Positions 50,855 to 61,058 of a stretch of 64,000 bases of DNA are shown piece after piece. Location of the stretch: contig NW_021167079.1 in the NCBI RefSeq assembly GCF_003711515.1, forward strand, positions 3,894,274-3,958,273, given 5' to 3'. The notes beneath the pieces are model-generated. The model worked only from the letters and a program-made list of their open reading frames with translations. It ran no database searches and had not been told where the DNA came from. Source of the DNA: Sodiomyces alkalinus F11 (lineage: Eukaryota > Ascomycota > Sordariomycetes > Glomerellales > Plectosphaerellaceae). The position numbers and the translations under genes are program-made. How positions within the stretch are numbered: position 1 is the stretch's first letter; each line of letters begins with the position of its first letter.

Positions 50855-51195
50855 TAACCTATTTTCCGATAGGTACGTACCTTAGGTAAAGGGGGCTAGT
50901 AGTGGCCCCTAAACCCCTGCTAAGTAGATAACCAATAGCCTGGGCACCTATCCTTATCGAGACAGCAGAATAGCCTAAAAAGGAAGGGGATTCCTTACTA
51001 AGCTACTACCGGCATAGGGTTATCATAAAGGGGGGGAAAAGGGTATAGGGCGCTACCGGGTACTCTTAGGTTTTTATCCGCAAGGTTTTTCCTAGGAGGA
51101 GATTTACTAAAGTGAAGGGGTTGGCGTATATGGCATTTCTTAGTAAATACTCCCACGCACTTTCCCTATCCCGAAAGTGGTAGTAGCGTGTCTTA
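50774..51195 (+). mobile_element. SINE-like element, 5' part
   Basis: Starts with the tRNA-like head, then an unrelated body of about 340 bp without coding, cut at 51195 by copia copy 2 (target TCTTA, 51191-51195). Its continuation is the reverse complement of 58968-59064, which ends in a run of A. Joined length is about 515 bp. No second copy was seen in the window. Confidence 0.65.
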
Positions 51196-51469
51196 TATCG
51201 CATGTGAAATAGCACTTGGATAATTAACTTAGTAGAGCAGAAATCTCGTATATATATATTATATTAAGGTATATCTATATAAGTCTCTTATACCCTTAAT
51301 TTAGGTAGTGAAGACTCTATTATAGGTACTATATTATTTAGATCCTATCCGGTCTTTTCCGGTATCCGCCCATATTATATCCTAATACCCGAGGTCTAAA
51401 ACCCTTAGTTAGAGAGTGGATCCCCCCTAGATCCCTTATAGACTCTATTATAGTCCTGCCTATACGATA
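51196..51469 (-). repeat. left LTR (3' LTR) of copia copy 2
   Basis: 274 bp, starts TATCGCATGT and ends TACGATA. It is followed by a CACCCCCCC tract, which is a polypurine tract on the minus strand. Confidence 0.93.
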
Positions 51470-51479
51470 CACCCCCCCA

Positions 51480-54400
51480 GTTAAGGTGGGTCTTCCCAGG
51501 TTAACTAACTAATTAGAGGCTTCGGTTTAAACTAAACGCTCTTAGCTTTTCTATCGTAAAATTAATAGTTAAGGGAAAAAACGCCCTCGTAAAAGGGATC
51601 TAAATCCGCCCTATTTAACCGTTGAATTTAATTCTGTCTTAATTAGTTCCTCGATCCTAATTAGCCGGATCTACTTAATCGGATTTATATTTATCGGATC
51701 TACTACGCCCTTAGAGGCCTTCGTAGTCGCTACGGCTATAGCTTTAGCGCGTTTAATCTTTTCGTATAGCCGTTTAGACTACTTAATACGATCCGTTTAA
51801 TCCGTTAAATTAAGCTATTATTATAGTCTTTTAATCCCCGCCTCCGGTAATACCTTCGTTAAACCGTCCGCGATTATGTCCTTCGTATTAACGTATATAA
51901 CCTTAAAAAGACCTTATTATACTAACTAGCGCGCCTATTAGTTATATATATCGACGTACCGTAGCCTTATCCGTAGGCGTTATACCTTTTTATTATCGAG
52001 GTTAATAGTCTATTAATTATCGTAGTATAGCTATAGTTACTCTTAGTCTAACCGAAGCTCTAAATCCCTTAATATCCGGCTAACGAATAACGTCTTTTTA
52101 GCGGCCTCTATAAAAGCGAGTAGTTCCGATTCTATTAATAACGTCGTGACTATCGGTTACTTACCCGCCTTCTAGTTAACGGTTCCCCTAAAGAGCTTTA
52201 TCGTATATCCTTATAAACTTTTACAGTCTAGATTATCCTTAAAGAACGCGTCGCTTACTATTAGGAAAAGCCTATCCCCGCCGAATTCAAGGTAGTAGTA
52301 TCTCGTATAGTATAAGAATAGCAGCGCTTATTAAGCCCTCTTAAGATAGTTAAAGGAGGGATTAATATTATATTAGGAAAGCTTCGAATAGGCGAACGCG
52401 ATATCGGGTCTTATTATAATAGCGGCGTATAGGATAAAACCGATTATACCTTAGTACTAGTGGACCTCGGGAATTAACGCGCGGGTGCCGTCGCGGGGTA
52501 TTACCGGCTCCGTAGATAATAGGACCTTTAATGGTTTTCGGCAGAGTATATCTATATAGTATTTAACCGCGACCTTCTCTACGTAGGAGAATTATAATAG
52601 CTATAGCCTATAAGTGGCTCTATCCCTTAGGACTTTAATTCCTAGGAACTAACGGATTTCTTCGCCTCCTAATAACCTATAGCTTCGCTTAAGGGCGGCC
52701 TTAAGGTCGTCGGTGTTAGTCCTATAGTCTTTATAGTATATAAGTCCGATATTATTAACGTAGAAGAATAGGATTAAACCGTCGCGGATTATAATATAAG
52801 GGTTATTAAGTATAGCCGTGAATTCTATCCTCTATAGCGTGCCGCTAAATTCCTCTTATTATAGTAATAGCGATACCCTTAAGCCGAAGAGGGCTTTCCG
52901 TAGTAGTAGTACTTTACCTAGCACTTTATAGCCTTACGGTATTTTTATAAATACCTCTTCTTTAAGGCTAGCGTTAACGAACGTATTAATAGCGTTAAAC
53001 TACCTTATCTTTAGGTTAAATCGGGCGGCGATCGCTATTGTATACGGAAGGACCGTGAGACTAGCGTTACGACGTAGTTCTCTTTAGTCTTTAACCGTTT
53101 TTATTAATCCTCTTAGACTATAAAGCATGCCTTATACTTAAGGAGGGTGCCCTCTTTATTATATTAATAGGTATATACCTACCTATAGGCGAGGACTTAT
53201 TACTTATTAGCCTAATTACTACTTACCTCCCGCTAATAGCCTATTTATTAATACCCCTTAAGGTATTCCCCCTTAGCCTATAATAACCGCTCCCGTAATA
53301 GGTAAACGCATATATTATGGTGGTAGCTTAGTAGAGACGGGAGGTCCTTACGGGTTATATACGATAACGATAGCGGCTAAGAGGTATAAGGGGAATCTAT
53401 AGCACTGATATTATTATTAATAGCTTACTTCCTCGCGCGTATAGGGTTATAAGTTCTTTTAGCGTTAAAGAATACCTTTTAGGCATTATCGTTCTATACC
53501 TTCTCGGTCTTATAGATACTTATAATAGATAGGCGCGTGGGTAATAAGCGCGTAGCCGACAGGCACCCCTTAAGGGTATCCCCGGCTATCCATTAATAGT
53601 TATTATATTCTTTTACCTTAACGCCCTTAACCACCGCTAACGCTATAAGGAACGCGCGCGCGGGATCTTCCGGGGATATTAAAGGCGTAGGAAACGGTTT
53701 AAACCTCGTAATAGTAAACTATAAAGTGTCCGTAGTAATAGCGGTACCCGTAGTAATAGCGGTAATATAGTCTATAGTAATAGTAATAGCCTCTCCCGTA
53801 ATAATAGCGGTAGCGTTAGAATTATAAGGTTTTAAATCTATAGCCTAGGTATTAGGCTATAGATTTAGAATCTTATCTATAGTAATAGTAATAGCCTCTC
53901 TCGTAGTAATAGCGACGGCCTCGCCTTTATCCGTAGTAATAGCGGTAGTATCGCCTTTACCCGTAATAATAGCGGTAGCGTTAAAGTCTTCCGACTTAAG
54001 ATCTAATACGTCTACGGCTATACCCCTTAATAATAGCCTATTCGTAGTCTTATTAGATTAGATAATATGGATAAATTATAGGCGTTCCCTGATTTCCTCC
54101 GCGGAAGCTATAGCTTATAGCGTTTTAATCCTACTATCGAATATCTTATGTTTATTAAAGAGTATATCTTTTATAGTAATAATATCTATTAGGTATAATA
54201 GCTAAATACGGAAGCTATTTAAGGATTAGTATCCGATATAATAACTAATCTATACCTTTAGTTCTAACCTTTATAGGCGGTTTCTTTTAGCTTAGGTATC
54301 GCGCGTTTTTATAAAGGCTTTATAGCTATAAGCTTATAGGTACGTAAAGTTAGGTTAACAGCCGTATAGGCCTTCGTATAGCGTTTACTAGTCGTTAATA

Positions 54401-56990
54401 TATTATAGCATCCTATTATACAGATACATGGTAGTCTTAAAAGTCTTAGGCTAGATAAATATAGGCAGATTAGCTCTAATCCTTATAGCCCTCGCCCTTC
54501 TCTTAACTATACCTTTAATCTATTCTCTAACGCAGTTTTAATCCTATAAATATAGTACTAATAGCTAGCCTTCTACCCTCTTAGCAGCGAGGAAAGTAAT
54601 AACTTCTAGGTACTAAAATATCTCGGAATCGGCTTATAGAATATATAGCTGGATACCGAATTAGGTCTTAAGTAGGGCAAAAACATCTTTTAAAACGTAT
54701 AGGATAAAGCCTTAGTCTTTTTTCTATAGGTAGTAATCCTATATATAACTTATATACACGTCTATAACGAATATAATAGACTTATACAGACTGCCCGCTA
54801 ACGACTCCGCCTTTTCCAGATTATAAAAATTAATAGCTAAGGCCTCTCCGGGCTTCAACGGGTAAAAGGATAGTATCCGCCGGATCTACGTAGGTATTAA
54901 TAATTACCTATACGCGTTATAGTCCGTTATACGAGGTCCCTTTATCTTTACCCCCTAAATAGCATCGACGATCTTCGTAAGAGTATCGGTACCGTAATAG
55001 CTAAGGCGTTCGTGCTACCGTTATACCGTAGTCTTCTACGGTTACCGCGGTTATCATAATCTCCCCTACGGGTTATCGCGCGGGTGCCTTACTAAGACCG
55101 CGAACACGGTAGCGGCTATAGCTTCCGCGCACTTAATTATATACTAACCGTGGATATCTAGTAGCTTATAGATAGGCCGGTTATTGGCGGAGTTAATAAT
55201 AGTATTATTTACGGTATCCCAGCGGTAACCTTATAGGCGTAGCTAGTATTCCGAGATAATATTAATAACGAATTCCTTATAGTATATAACGTTACGGAAG
55301 CGTAATAGCCTCTTTATACCTAATAGGGATTATACACGTAGCTTAACGTCTCCGTATCCGAGGATAGAAGCCTTATAAGTACCTACCTAAAAGGATAAGG
55401 ATAAAGTATCTATAAGTAGTCTAATAGCCGTAAAACAGCCTTAATTATTAAAGATATAAATTAACGATCCTAAATCTAGTATCGTATAGTATAATAACGC
55501 TTTAGCTTAGTTAATAAAAAAGGATACCCCTTATTCTTATTATAATCTTAATAGTATCGTTATACGATAACACGCTACCCCTTAGGTTAGGTGGGCTCTT
55601 AGTCCCGTCGCGGTAACGGATAAGTCTTTATAAACTATTATAGTAGTAGGCGTAGTATTATAAAGTTAATCTTCCTAGACTTCCTTTATCTTATTAGCGG
55701 TAGTAGTTACTACTTCCAGCCTCTTCTATATCGTATTATCTACGCGGCTTTTAAAACTATAGTTACGTATCTTCTTTTCCGTAGCCTTTATAATATCCTC
55801 GCGACTATACTAGGTATAAGAGTGTATATCCGGCCTTATATACTAATAGGCGGCGGTAGTATAGGGGTTCTTATATATCTTGTAAGGCCTCCTTATTATA
55901 GGAGGGATAGCCTTTACGAATATATCGCTACGAGGACGCTTTTTATTATCTTTATTATTAGTAGTATCCTTAGTATCGGGGAGGTTCCTAAGGGTATTAA
56001 AGGTGCCTCTCCCGACTCTAGGCTTTATAGTAGAGGATTATAGGCTTTTTATATTACTAAGAACCGCATGTAAAGCCTTTACGAAGTCGTTACTCGTTAG
56101 CTCGTTACCCGTAATCTTATCGTAGTTATTTACTAGGTAGTTGTTACTCTATTCCTAGGCAATAGGTCTAATAGCTTTTAACGCGTCTTCTACCTTAATA
56201 GTCCGCGCTTAATAGCTCTAAAAGGCCTATATATTTATAGTATATTATCGCTATTTTCTAGCTTACTACTTAGGCGTCTATATCCTTAGGTATAGCCTTT
56301 ATAGGCGTAGTGTATTATCGGTATAGGACTAAGGCTTCCTTACGGAGGTCTATAGATATTAGTCCTATATATATATATAGAAGAGTAATCCAGGCCTATA
56401 GGTTATTTACGGTATTATCCTATAGCTAGGCTAGGAGGCTACGTAATATAGTATAGATAGTCCTTTTAATATAGGAGCGTACCTTATTAAACTCCTTTTA
56501 CTACGCGTTATAGTCTGCCTTTTCTTTATAGTATACACGGCGATCTTAGAGGTAACGCGTATACCCCTTTTTAGAGAGGTTATTAATAGATATAGGCGTC
56601 CTAATTATTAGTTTTTTTATTACGGCTATAATCGTAACCTTTTAGCGGGCGGCCGTGCTTTTCTTACCGGCGGCTATAGCCGCTGTAGTAATAGCTATAG
56701 TAGCGGCGGTATCTGTGGCGTCCGTGGCCTTATCGCCCTTTAGCGTAATAGTAGAAGATAAAGTAGCCGTGGCCTCCTCCGCCGTATTAGAGTCCACGGC
56801 GAGGGCCTTATATCTATACATATTAGGCGGTATAGGTATAGGGAGGAGATAGGCGTTAGCCTCCTTATCACTTAGCTTTAGATTAAGATAGTTATCCTAG
56901 TAAGAGGTAGATTTACCGTGTATAGTATACTCCTATATTACTTAATCCTTTTAGTTAATAAGGGTAATAGCGGCCGCCTTTTATTCGGCG
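51480..56990 (-). pseudogene. copia copy 2 gag-pol relic
   Basis: Minus-strand coding collinear with copy 1. The RT catalytic block near 52776-52742 reads FYVNNI (both Asp of the YVDD-type box changed to Asn). Integrase, linker (53710-53990) and gag regions are in the same order. It carries more RIP stops than copy 1 in places and is dead. Confidence 0.85.
53710..53990. repeat. short tandem-like repeat in the copia copy 2 linker
   Basis: GTAGTAATAGCGGT-type units, corresponding to 41220-41560 in copy 1 but with fewer units, so unit number differs between copies. Confidence 0.7.
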
Positions 56991-57196
56991 TTAGATATAT
57001 TAGAAGATATCTTTACTAGTTTATCGTTTATCGGTTAGTTAATTAATAGGTAGGTTAATTAATCTCTTAATTACTCTAATTAGATTAATTATAGTTATTT
57101 AAGAGTGTTTATATAAATATAATTACTTCTTTATAGTAGAATAAGGGTAGCCTTATTAATATCTATCTTTTAGACGTTATAAGCCGGGCTTATAAC

Positions 57197-57470
57197 TATC
57201 GCACGTTAAATAGCACTTAGATAATTAACTTAGTAGAGTGGAAATCTCGTGTATATATATTATATTAAGTTATATTTATGTAAGTCTCTTATACCCTTAA
57301 TTTAGGTAGTAAAGACTCTATTATAGGTACTATATTATTTAGATCTTATCCGGTCTTTTCCGGTATCCGCCCCTATTATATCCTAATACCCGAGGTCCGA
57401 AGCCCTTAGTCAGGGAGTGGATCCCCCCTGGATCCCCTATAGACCACGTTATAGTCCTGCCTATACGATA
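57197..57470 (-). repeat. right LTR (5' LTR) of copia copy 2, inversion breakpoint
   Basis: 274 bp, starts TATCGCACGT and ends TACGATA. It is followed by GTCCG, the reverse complement of CGGAC that follows the inverted LTR at 59065-59338. Confidence 0.93.
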
Positions 57471-57667
57471 GTCCGTGCTAATCGATAATTATACTCTAGG
57501 ATAAAGCAAAGGCTCCTCCGCCTTATACAGCTTCTTCCTAAAAGTGGCACTGGTCGCCGTACTCCGCAGTTGCTGTCGGTCTGCACTTCTCTGTCCAGTC
57601 AAGTAATAACGGAGCAAGCAGACGGAGTCCTTGGGCACTATAAACGCAGTCGAAGACTAAAAAAAGG

Positions 57668-57674
57668 AAAAAAA
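57668..57674 (-). terminator. poly-T RNA polymerase III terminator of tRNA-Gln
   Basis: Seven T on the minus strand, 13 nt after the tRNA 3' end; a second T7 follows at 57659-57665. Confidence 0.8.
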
Positions 57675-57687
57675 GGCGGTATCATAA

Positions 57688-57758
57688 GGTCCAACCAGGA
57701 ATCGAACCTGGATTACGGGAATCAAAATCCCATGTCCTAACCATTAGACCATTGGACC
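57688..57758 (-). tRNA. trnQ: tRNA-Gln (anticodon UUG)
   Basis: 71 nt without CCA. All four stems pair: acceptor GGTCCAA/TTGGACC, D stem GTCT/GGAC, anticodon stem TGGGA/TCCCG with loop TTTTGAT (anticodon TTG, reads CAA), and T stem CCAGG/CCTGG with loop TTCGATT. No intron. It reads on the minus strand but would be on the plus strand in the reconstructed ancestral order. Confidence 0.96.
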
Positions 57759-58568
57759 TCTCTTTTTTCGAGGCGAAGAGCACAAGGCGCCAAGCTCGAT
57801 CATCTTCTGTGAAAATATTTCGTTTTTTAGAAACCTCGTAAGTATGAGAAGGGACTCGTGATCAAATCTTCTTGAATACCACGCGTAAGAATAAATACAC
57901 TTTCAAATGCGGACGGATAATTGCACCAGGGTTAGGAGTGGCGGCTCGTCCTTTGTCCCCTCGGTATTCGCTCGTGTCTACTTCTGTCGGTACCCAGATA
58001 GCTTAAAGAACGGTAAGAGCCTCTACGCGGGAGAATATGTGAGAATTTGGGAGATGCAGGGGTTAATAAGCGCGACAAGATAGCTATGGGCGAAGGGGTG
58101 AGCAGACGCGACCATCCAGCAAAAGAATAGCTTATGTGTTGGCCATCCGTCCGAACACCATCCCCCCAATATAACTACCGGCGTTGAGCTTTGCTTACTG
58201 CGTCGACTGCTTTCCCTTCTGCTTGTCGTTCAAATGTGCCCGTTGCCCGGCTCTCTTCATACGCCTGACGCAAGTGAAACGCAGGTTGGCCGATATGTAG
58301 GCGGAATCGATGAGCACTGTTGTATGTTAATATACGCGAGTTATTCATCAGCTTTCGACTTCTGTTCTGCCTACTGTACATCTGTTGTTTTGGAATTAAT
58401 AAGCTTTAATGCCTAAGTATAGAGATGTTAAGGCTCTGTGGGTGGCGGCCCAGAGACTACGGAGTAATTACAGAGGGTTGAAGGTCTTTGGCTGGGAGCT
58501 TGTTCTGGTACGCATTGTTTTGGTCTGTCCAGGTTAATAGGTGGTAATCCAGACCCTGTAGTTATTCT

Positions 58569-58967
58569 AGGGAATGACTCCCCGATATATAAGTTATGTC
58601 CCAGCGATATGTAAACCCACTTATAAGTGGGGCTATTAAGATAAGATTACCGTATATAAGTATCCTCTATAATCTGTATATTCAGCCCGAGTAGAATTCT
58701 AGGTATACTCGTTATTGTATTATATAGGGAAGGTTAGCCTGGTTAATTAGCGATATTATTAATATTATCGGTTAGCTTATTGAATTAACGATATAGCTAG
58801 TCAGGGCTTATATAATTATTAACGATATTATCGGCTTAAAATATAATAAGTATAAATCTCTAGGTACTTAAGCTATAGATATAGATTATATAGGATACTT
58901 ATATACAGTAATCTTATCTTAATAGCCCTACTTATAAGTGGGTTTATATATCGCTAGGATAAAACTT
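58569..58967 (-). mobile_element. MITE A, main body (one terminus displaced to 50736)
   Basis: The left end, AGGGAATGACTCCCCGATAT, is preceded by TATTCT. Subterminal inverted repeats include ACCCACTTATAAGTGGG. The interior matches MITE B (59988-60408) in opposite orientation. The right terminus is missing its last 22 bp, which lie at 50736-50757. Non-coding. Confidence 0.88.
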
Positions 58968-59064
58968 TTTTTTTTTTAAATTCAGGTTTATTAAAGTCCG
59001 TATACAACCCTAAAGTTATAATAGACTGTTCGGAGGTACCGAAAGGTATAAACTAGGTATAAGA
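58968..59064 (-). mobile_element. SINE-like element, 3' part with poly(A)
   Basis: On the minus strand it starts TCTTA (the duplicated copia target), runs 87 bp and ends in a run of ten to twelve A that abuts MITE A. With 50774-51195 it makes one element with a tRNA-like head and poly(A) tail. Confidence 0.65.
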
Positions 59065-59338
59065 TATCGTATAGGCAGGACTATAACGTAGTCTATAGGG
59101 GATCTAGGGGGAATTTACTCCCTAACTAAGGGCTTCGGACCTCGGGTATTAGGATATAATAGGGGCGGATACCGGAAAAGACCGGATAGAATCTAAATAA
59201 TATAGTACCTATAATAGAGTCTTCACCACCTAAATTAAGAGTATAAGAGACTTACACAGATATGACTTAATATATTACATATATACGAGATTTCTACTCT
59301 ACTAAGTTAATCATCTAAGTGCTATTTGACGTGCGACA
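59065..59338 (+). repeat. solo-type copia LTR in inverted orientation, inversion breakpoint
   Basis: 274 bp, reverse complement of the copy 1/2 LTRs (starts TATCGTATAGG, ends GTGCGACA). Flanks TAAGA and CGGAC do not match each other but are reverse complements of the two flanks of copia copy 2. Confidence 0.93.
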
Positions 59339-59391
59339 CGGACGAGCTTGAACGGTAGAATGTTATTCCAGCATAAATAAGGACTAAGGTA

Positions 59392-60631
59392 AGTCAGACC
59401 CCCCCTTTCTGGCCTATACCCCATTTTGGCCCCCTAAACCACACCAAAAAACGGGATTTCGTACCCCTGTTATTTCACTAACCGTAAAAGGAAACCCTAT
59501 AAAGTTAAGATATTATATAGATAGTTATACGGTTATTAGATATATAATATTATTCTTTCTATATACTAAAGCTATAAGCTAGAATTAGACTTAGAAGTTA
59601 GCTATTCTTATCTGTCAGTGTTGTCTAGTAATTTATTAGTTAACCTTAATCGAATAGAATATTCTATAATAAATTACTAGGACTAAAACACTCGAAGTAC
59701 TATATCTTAAAAATCTTACAAAAAGTCGATATAATCTATATATTAGGTCGATAGTCTATATTATATATTAGCTTCTAAGTTTTTTAAGAGAACCCTTTTT
59801 TTAATAAACTTTTATAGAGAAGAAACTTAATACTATTGTATAAGATTAAGTATAGTATATTATATAAGTCGGACTTTACTTTTAAATAGTTCGTAATTTA
59901 TACCTATTTTTAATATAAAATAGCTATAGTATACTACTTATCTTAATTTATTATAGAACTTTATCTGTTCTTAAGGTTTACTAGTAAAGGGAATGACTCC
60001 CCGATATATAAGTTTTGTCCCAGCGACATGTAAACCCACTTATAAGTGGGGCCACTAAGATAAGATTACCGTATATAAGTATCCTATATAATCTGTATAT
60101 ATAGCCCGAGTACCTAGAGATTTATACTTATTATATTTTAAGCCGATAATATCGTTAATAATTAAATAAGCCCTGACCGGCTATATCGTTAATTAAACGA
60201 GCTGACTGACGATATTAATAATATCGCTAATTAACCAGGCTGACCTTCGCTACGTGATACTATAACGAGTATACCTAGAATTCTACTTGGGCTATACATG
60301 CAAATTATATAGGATACTTATATACGGTAATCTTATCTTGATGGCCCCATTTATAAGTGGGTTTACATATCGCTGGGACAAAACTTACATATCGGGGAGT
60401 CAGTCCCCTAGTAAATCGCTAGATAATACGAATAGATTAAAACAGGTAACTTCTAAGTCTAGTTCTAGCTTATAGCTTTACAATATATAAAGAATAAAGT
60501 TATATATCTGATAACCGTATAATTATCTATAAAATATCTTAATTTTATAGGGTTTCCTTTTACGGTTAGTGAAATAACAGGGGTACGAAATCCCGTTTTT
60601 TGGTGTGGTTTGGGGGGCCAAAATGGGGTAT
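59392..60631. mobile_element. foldback element with arms over 200 bp, carrying MITE B
   Basis: 59416-59640 and 60412-60631 are inverted repeats of each other (for example ATACCCCATTTTGGCCCC and TTATTTCACTAACCGTAAAA on the left, reverse complemented on the right). The left terminus AGTCAGACC after TA resembles the pogo TIR at 36844 (AGTCAAACC), but the right end lacks this stretch. The outer ~120 bp are little mutated while the inner arms and loop are AT-rich. Non-coding. Confidence 0.8.
59988..60408 (+). mobile_element. MITE B (421 bp), TSD TAGTAA
   Basis: Complete element: left AGGGAATGACTCCCCGATAT, right ATCGGGGAGTCAGTCCCC, flanked by TAGTAA at 59982-59987 and 60409-60414. The long subterminal inverted repeats include ACCCACTTATAAGTGGGG. 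No ORF. It serves as the length reference for MITE A. Confidence 0.9.
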
Positions 60632-61058
60632 GGGACCTGGGAGATGTGGCCAGTGTGGCATCTGCTGCGCCGCTGTCTACCTAGGCAGTCACATTATGCT
60701 TCCCTGACGTTTTCTTCACGTTTTCTTCTTGGCTTTGTGGCTGAGGTCTGCCCCCACATCATACAACGCACCTACTCCAGACGTTGAAAGGCCACACATC
60801 CAACCGAGCTTCGAGTCGAAGCACGTTTCCCACCTCTGATAAGCTACCGTCCAACACGCCTCCTCCCCCAACCTTCCCACGTCGCACCGACTTCGCCTGA
60901 CTGCTGATTGCTTTCTCGACGGGCTTTGGACCTCGTCGCGGAGCAACACCTTTCGCGGTTGATTTTTCTCCACAGGGCATCAAATCATCAATCAACCCAA
61001 ACCAGACCCCTCTCCCCTCCCCTTCCTCTTCCTTCCTCTTCCATTCTCATCCTCCAAC
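60632..61058 (+). other. upstream region and leader of SEC24
   Basis: Host DNA, strongly pyrimidine-rich in the last 60 bp (CCCTCTCCCCTCC-type runs), a common fungal promoter and leader feature. No separate gene supported. Confidence 0.6.

Larger units (their letters stand above)
51196..57470 (-). mobile_element. Ty1/copia element, copy 2 (same family and orientation as copy 1)
   Basis: LTRs 51196-51469 and 57197-57470 (274 bp each). The interior is collinear with copy 1 along its whole length. The flanks do not match: TCTTA on the left, GTCCG on the right. The expected second TCTTA is found as TAAGA at 59060-59064, beside an inverted LTR, which shows recombination through the right LTR. RIP has affected this copy somewhat more than copy 1 at the LTR edges. 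Confidence 0.95.
57471..58562. other. host segment with a tRNA gene, inverted relative to its ancestral order
   Basis: GC-balanced, not RIP-mutated. Apart from tRNA-Gln I see no gene: the open frames near 58175-58416 overlap on both strands and have no domain features. Confidence 0.6.

Noticed and set aside
45092..51195. Secondary metabolite cluster around the Zn2Cys6 factor
   Set aside because: No polyketide synthase, peptide synthetase, terpene cyclase, oxidoreductase or transporter gene lies nearby in the window.
58175..58416. Small genes in the host segment near tRNA-Gln
   Set aside because: Overlapping short frames on both strands without supporting motifs.
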